Assembly: GCF_009295635.1 (NCBI RefSeq)
Contig: NZ_WHIW01000002.1
Coordinates: 1 to 64,000, forward strand
DNA: 64,000 nt
Reading direction: 5' to 3'
Source: Alkalilimnicola sp. S0819
GTDB taxonomy: Bacteria; Pseudomonadota; Gammaproteobacteria; Nitrococcales; WHIW01
In this document: piece by piece, positions 27,201 to 33,200 of the stretch
Numbering within the stretch: the first letter of the stretch is position 1
How the letters are laid out: the number at the start of each line of letters is the position of its first letter
Program-made: the position numbers and the translations under genes
The notes under the pieces: model-generated
Told to the model about the DNA's origin: nothing
Databases searched by the model: none
Seen by the model: only the letters and a program-made list of their open reading frames with translations

Positions 27201-30200
27201 GAACTACGGAGTCGAGCTGGCCCAGCGCTGGCGGCTGCGCGGCTGGCTGCAGCGCCACTACGGGCTGGAAGCCGATGAGGCGAGCTTCGGGCCGCTGGCG
27301 ACACTGGATCAGCTGTTCACCGAGTTGGGCCGCGAGGGTAGTGTGGCGCGGCCGGCAGCGGGGCTTGCGGATATCGCCTACACCCTGCAGGTGGGCCGTG
27401 AGCCCATGGAGGCGCGCCTCGGCATCGAGGCGGCCACACGGGAGGAGCTTGCCCAGGGGCTGCGGGATTTTCTGGCCGGCCGGCTGGACAGGCCGGGTCT
27501 GCACGTAGCGGTTCGCGATGCCGCCGATGCCGTGGATCCGCTGCTGGAAGACGACGAGCTGCGTGAGCTGGCCCAGGGGTGGCTCGCCAAGGGGCAGGCT
27601 GGGAAAGTGCTTAGGCTCTGGGTCCGTGGTCTGACCATCGACTGGGAGGCCTTGTCGCACCGCGCCGCGCCGCGCATCGTCTCGCTGCCCTGTTATCCCT
27701 TCGCCAAGGAGCGCTACTGGCTGCCGGAGCGCGCCGGCGAACACGGGGTGGCGCGGGCCCTGGAGCATGCCGCGACCGTCGCCGGGCGCGATGATCTGCT
27801 GGCCGGGGAGGCCGAGCTGGAGTCGCGATTGGCCGTGCTGCTGCGACCATTGCTGGAACAGCTGCCGGCCAAGCTGCCCGACAGCGGCGAGCGCTGGCGG
27901 GAGGCGGCCCGGGCGCTGCTGGACGCGCATCCGCGGCAGCCCGGCCTGACTCTGGATGCCGCCTGGGCGGACTGGGCCGACTACAAACGCCGCCGTCAGG
28001 CCGCCGGCGCGTCCCTGGCGCAGATCACCCTGGCCGAGACGACGCTGCGGGAATTGCCGGCACTGCTGTGCGGCGAGCGCGCCGCCAGCGCCGTGATGTT
28101 CCCCGCCGGTTCCATGAACCTGGTGGAAGGGGTCTACAAGGACAACGCGGTGGCCACCCGCTTCAACGCGGCCCTGGCCGCGGCGGCGGTGGCCTTCGTG
28201 GCGCAGCGGGCGCGGGCGCTGGGGCGGCCGCTGCGGATTTTGGAGATAGGCGCCGGCACCGGCGGCACCACCGAGGTGCTGCTGGATGCCCTGGCGGAGC
28301 AGCGCGGGCAGATCGCCGAGTATCGCTACACGGATGTCTCCCGCGCTTTCCTGATCCATGCCGAGCGCCACTACGCGGACCGGGCGCCGGGCCTCACCAC
28401 GGCCCTGTTCGATGTGGAGCGGCCCCTGGACGGTCAGGCGGTGGAGCCCGGCGGCTACGATCTGGTGATCGCCGCCAATGTGCTGCATGCCACCGCCGAT
28501 ATGGCCCGCACCCTGTCGGTGGTCGGCGAGACCCTGGCGCCGGGCGGCTTGCTGCTGATCAACGAGACCAGCCGCCCCAGCCTGTTCACCCACGTCACCT
28601 TCGGGCTGTTGGAGGGCTGGTGGCGATTCACCGACCCCCAGCGGCGCATTCCCGGCACGCCCTCGCTGAACGCGGAGAGCTGGCGCGCGCTGCTGGAGGA
28701 GACGGGGCTGCGCTGGCAGGCGGTCTCGCCCGAGGCCGAGCGGGCCCTGGGCCAGCAGATCATCGCCGCCACCGCGCCGGCCGGGCGAGCTGGCCCGGCC
28801 ACGCCGGTGGCGCGCCCTGACGTGCGTACCCAAGCCGCGGCTACGCCCAGGCCCGCGGTCACGGCGTCGGTACCCGTGGGCGCGGCCTCGGCGGGGCTGC
28901 GCGAGAGCCTGCTGCGCGCCCTGGGCGAGACGCTGAACGTGGCCCCCTCGGCCATAGACCTCACGCAGTCCTTCGCCGACTACGGGCTGGACTCCATTCT
29001 CGGCGCCGAACTGGTGCACCGGCTGCGCGAGTCGCTGGGCATCGAGTTGAGCCATACCCGGCTGTTCGATTTCAGCAATGTGCTGCGCCTGGAGAACCTG
29101 CTGGCGGCGGAGTACCCCCAGCTGACGGGCGATAGACCGGGCGAGGAGAAACGCGAGGAGCAGGGCGCTGCGCAAGCGCATCCGCGGCCGCCCCGCGAGG
29201 AGACCGTCGCGTCGGCCCGTTCCGCGCCACCACAGCCGGCCCCGGCGCGGGAGCCCATCGCCATTGTCGGCGCCAGCGGGCGCTTCGCCGGTGCCGCCGG
29301 CCTGGACGAGCTCTGGGAGCATCTGCGCGCCGGCCGGGACCTGGTGGAATCGGTGTCGCGCTTCGATCTGTCGCCTTTCTACCGCGACGCGCCCCCGGAT
29401 AGCTACGGCCGCCACGGCAGCTTCCTGGAGGGCATAGACCGCTTCGATCCGGTTTTCTTCGGCATCTCCGGTCTGGAAGCCAAATACATGGACCCCCAGC
29501 AGCGGCTGTTCCTGGAGGAGGCCTGGAAGACCCTGGAGAACGCTGGTCACGCCGGCGCGGACATGCAGGGCCGGCGCTGCGGGGTGTTCGTCGGCTGCAG
29601 TGCCGGGGACTATCAGGAGCTGTTCCGGGAGCAGCCCCCGGGGCAGGCCTTCTGGGGCAATACCAGCTCTCTGATCCCGGCGCGCATCGCCTATCATCTG
29701 GACCTCAAGGGCCCGGCGATCGCCGTGGATACCGCCTGCTCCAGCTCCCTGGTGGCGGTGCATCTCGCCTGCCAGAGCCTGTGGAACGGCGAATCCGAGC
29801 TGGCGCTGGCCGGGGGCGTGTTCGTGCAATGCACGCCGCGCTTCTACCGCTACGCCAACCAGGCCCGCATGCTCTCGCCCAGTGGGCGCTGCGCGGCCTT
29901 CGGTGAAGGGGCGGACGGCATCGTGCCCGGCGAGGCGGTGGCGGCGGTGCTGTTGCGGCCCCTGTCCCAGGCGCTGGCCGATGGCGATACCATCCATGGG
30001 CTCATCGTCGCTTCCGGCATCAACCAGGACGGCGCCACCAACGGCATCACCGCGCCCAGCGCCGCCTCCCAGGAACGCCTCATCCGTCAGGTCTACGAGG
30101 ATTTCCGCATAGACCCGACCGGTATCGGCCTGGTGGAGGCTCACGGCACGGGGACGGTGCTGGGGGATCCCATCGAGCACGAGGCCCTGAGTCGGGCCTT

Positions 30201-33200
30201 CGCCGGCTGGACCGATCAGCGGGGCTACTGCGCCCTGGGTTCGATCAAGGCCAATATCGGCCACGCCACCACCGCGGCCGGCGCGGCGGGGCTGGTCAAG
30301 CTGCTGCTGGCCATGAAACACCGGACCTTGCCGCCCGCCATCCATGTGGGCGCGGGCAATCCGGCCATCGACTTCGACCAGGGCGCGTTCTACCTCAATC
30401 GTCAGGCCCGGTTCTGGGAGGCACCCGCGCAAGGGCCGCGCCGGGCGGCGATCAGCTCCTTCGGCTTCAGCGGCACCAATGCCCATCTGGTGCTGGAGGA
30501 GGGCCCGGAGCGCCCGCGGCACGACCTTTCCGCGCCGGCCTCGCTGTTCGTGCTGTCGGCGCGCACCGAGGCGCAGCTGCGCGAGCAGGCCGAAAGGCTG
30601 CGTGCCTGCTTGCAGGCGTCCCCGGAGGCCGAAGCGGCCGACGTGGCCCACACCCTGATGGTCGGGCGTCGCCACTTCGCCCATCGGCTCGCCGTGGTGG
30701 CCGTGGGTCTCGCCGACCTGGCCGGGCAACTGGGCTCCTGGCTGAACGGCGACGCCGACAATGCGGTCGCTGTCGCCGCGCTGGATGAGCTGCCCGCGGC
30801 CGAGGACCCGGCCGCCGAGCAGGCCAGCGGGGCGCTGATCGAAGCCCTGCGCCGCGGCGAGCACGACTGGCGGTCCGGTCTGTGCCAGTTGGCCGAACGC
30901 TATCTGCGCGGCGAGAGCGTGCCCTATCAGCGGCTGCTGCCCGATGCCCGGCGCATCCCGCTGCCCGGCTACCCCTTCGCCGCCACGTCCTGCTGGGTGG
31001 GCGAGCCCCCCGAGGCGGCGCCGCGCCCGATGGCGCCCACGCAGGCCGCGGCCGCCGAAGAGCCAATCACGCCGAGCGTCGGGCGCAGCCCTGGCCGGGT
31101 CCGCCTGACCGATCCCGCCACGCCGGCGAGTCCCCCCGCGTCGTCGGCTCCGGGCAAGGTGCGTCTGGCGCCCCTGGGGCGCGAAGTCCGTCGCGAAGTC
31201 GCCCTGCACCGGGCGGAGCCGGTGGAGGGCGTGCGCAGTCTCACCCTGCACGGGGACTGGAGCGCCGAGGCGCAAATGCGGCTGGAAGACGAACTGGCTC
31301 AGGCCGCCTTGGACGAGACGGTGCGCGTGCTGCTGTTGCGGGCCGTGGATCCCTGGACACCCCAGGCCGGGGTGGCCGTATCCTCGGCGGCGCGCCATTG
31401 TGCGCTGCCCGTGGTGCTCTGCCTGCCGGCGGGGGCCGAAGGCGCGGGTCTGGACTTTGCCCTGGGGGCCGATTTCCTGCTGCTGGCCGAAGAGGCCCAC
31501 TACGGGGGCGCCCAGGCGGAGCCGGGCGTAGTGCCTGATCCGGCGCGCGCCCTGCTGAGCGACGGCCAGCGCTACACCGGGGCGGCGCTGCGCGCGGCCG
31601 GGGGCGATCTGCGGGTATTGCCCGCGACGGAACTGGACGCCGCCGCCCAGCGCCTGGCTGCTCAGATCGCCGAGGCGCCGCGGCTGGCGCTGACCGAGCT
31701 CAAGCGCCATATGCGCCACGGAGGGCCGCTTGCCGTGGACACCCGGGCGGAGCGGGAGAGGCTGCGCGCTATTGCCAGCCAACCCGCGGCGACCCCCGCC
31801 GGCCCAGGCCGCGCCGTGCCGCTGGCAAGCCCCGTGGTGGAGTTGGAGGCCTTCGAGGATGGCGTGGTGCTGCTGCGCATGCTCGAGCGAGAGCACAAGA
31901 ACACCTTCACCCCCGCCTTCATGGCAGGGCTGCAGGAGGCCTTCGCCCTGATACGGTCGCGGCCTGATTTCAAGGTGGTGGTGCTCACCGGTTTCGATGC
32001 CTACTTCGCCTGCGGCGGCACCCGGTCGGGATTGCGGGAGCTGCAGCGCGGCGACAGCCGCTTCACGGACCTGAAGATCTACAACCTGCCGCTGGAGTGC
32101 GAGCTGCCGGTGATCGGCGCCATGCAGGGCCATGCCATAGGCGCTGGCTGGTCCCTGGGCATGTTCTGCGATCTGAGCCTGTTCAGCGCCGAGAGCGTGT
32201 ATCACAGCAATTATCTCTGGTACGGCTTCACCCCCGGGGCCGGCGCCACGTTGATCTTCCCCAGCCGCTTCGGCGACGAGTTGGGCCGAGAGGTGCTGTT
32301 CAGCGCCCGGGAGTACAAGGGCCGCGAGCTGGCGGCACGGGCCCCGGAGCTGATGGTCCATCCGTCCGCCGAGGTGCTGCCCAGGGCACTGGCCATGGCC
32401 CATGCCCTGGCGGGACGCCCCCGGGAGGAATTGCTGGCGCACAAAGCGGCGCTGGCTGCACCCTTGCAGGCACGCCTGGAGGGCGTGTTCGCGGGGGAAT
32501 TGGCGATGCACCAGCGCACCTTCGTGGACAACCCGCGGGTCATGGCGCGTATCGAGCAGGCCTTCGGCGCCGAGCCGCCCGCCGCCGCGACCGCCGCTCC
32601 GGTGGCGGCCGACCGGGCGGGCCTGCGCCAGTCGCTGGTGGCAAGCCTCGCCGAAGAGCTGATGATCGCGCCGGGCGAGATCCGTGACGCGGCGAGCTTC
32701 CTGGAGCTGGGCCTGGATTCCATCCTGGCGCTGACCTGGATACGCCGGCTGAATGCCGAACTGGAGATCGAGCTGCCGGCCACGGCCGTGTATGCCCATC
32801 CCACCGTGGGGGCACTGGTGGACCATGTCAGCGGCCTGCGTCCGGCCTTGCCCGCAGCCGAAGCCCAGACCCCGGCGGCCCCTGAACAGCCTCCGGAACC
32901 CGCGACGGTGCCGCCTGGCGCGAGCAGGGGGGGGCAGGGCCTTCGGAGCCTGCGTCCCAGGCTGGTGGCCAGCCTCGCCGAGGAGCTGATGATCGCGCCG
33001 GAGGAGATCCGCGATGGCGCGAGCTTCCTGGAGCTGGGGCTGGATTCCATCCTGGCGCTCACCTGGATACGGCGGCTCAACGCCGAACTGGAAATCGAGC
33101 TGCCCGCCACGGCCGTGTACGCCCATCCCACGGTGGGGGCCTTGCTGGCCCAGGTGGCGACGCTGCTGCCGCGGGACCCGGAGCCGCCCGCCCGGTGGGA

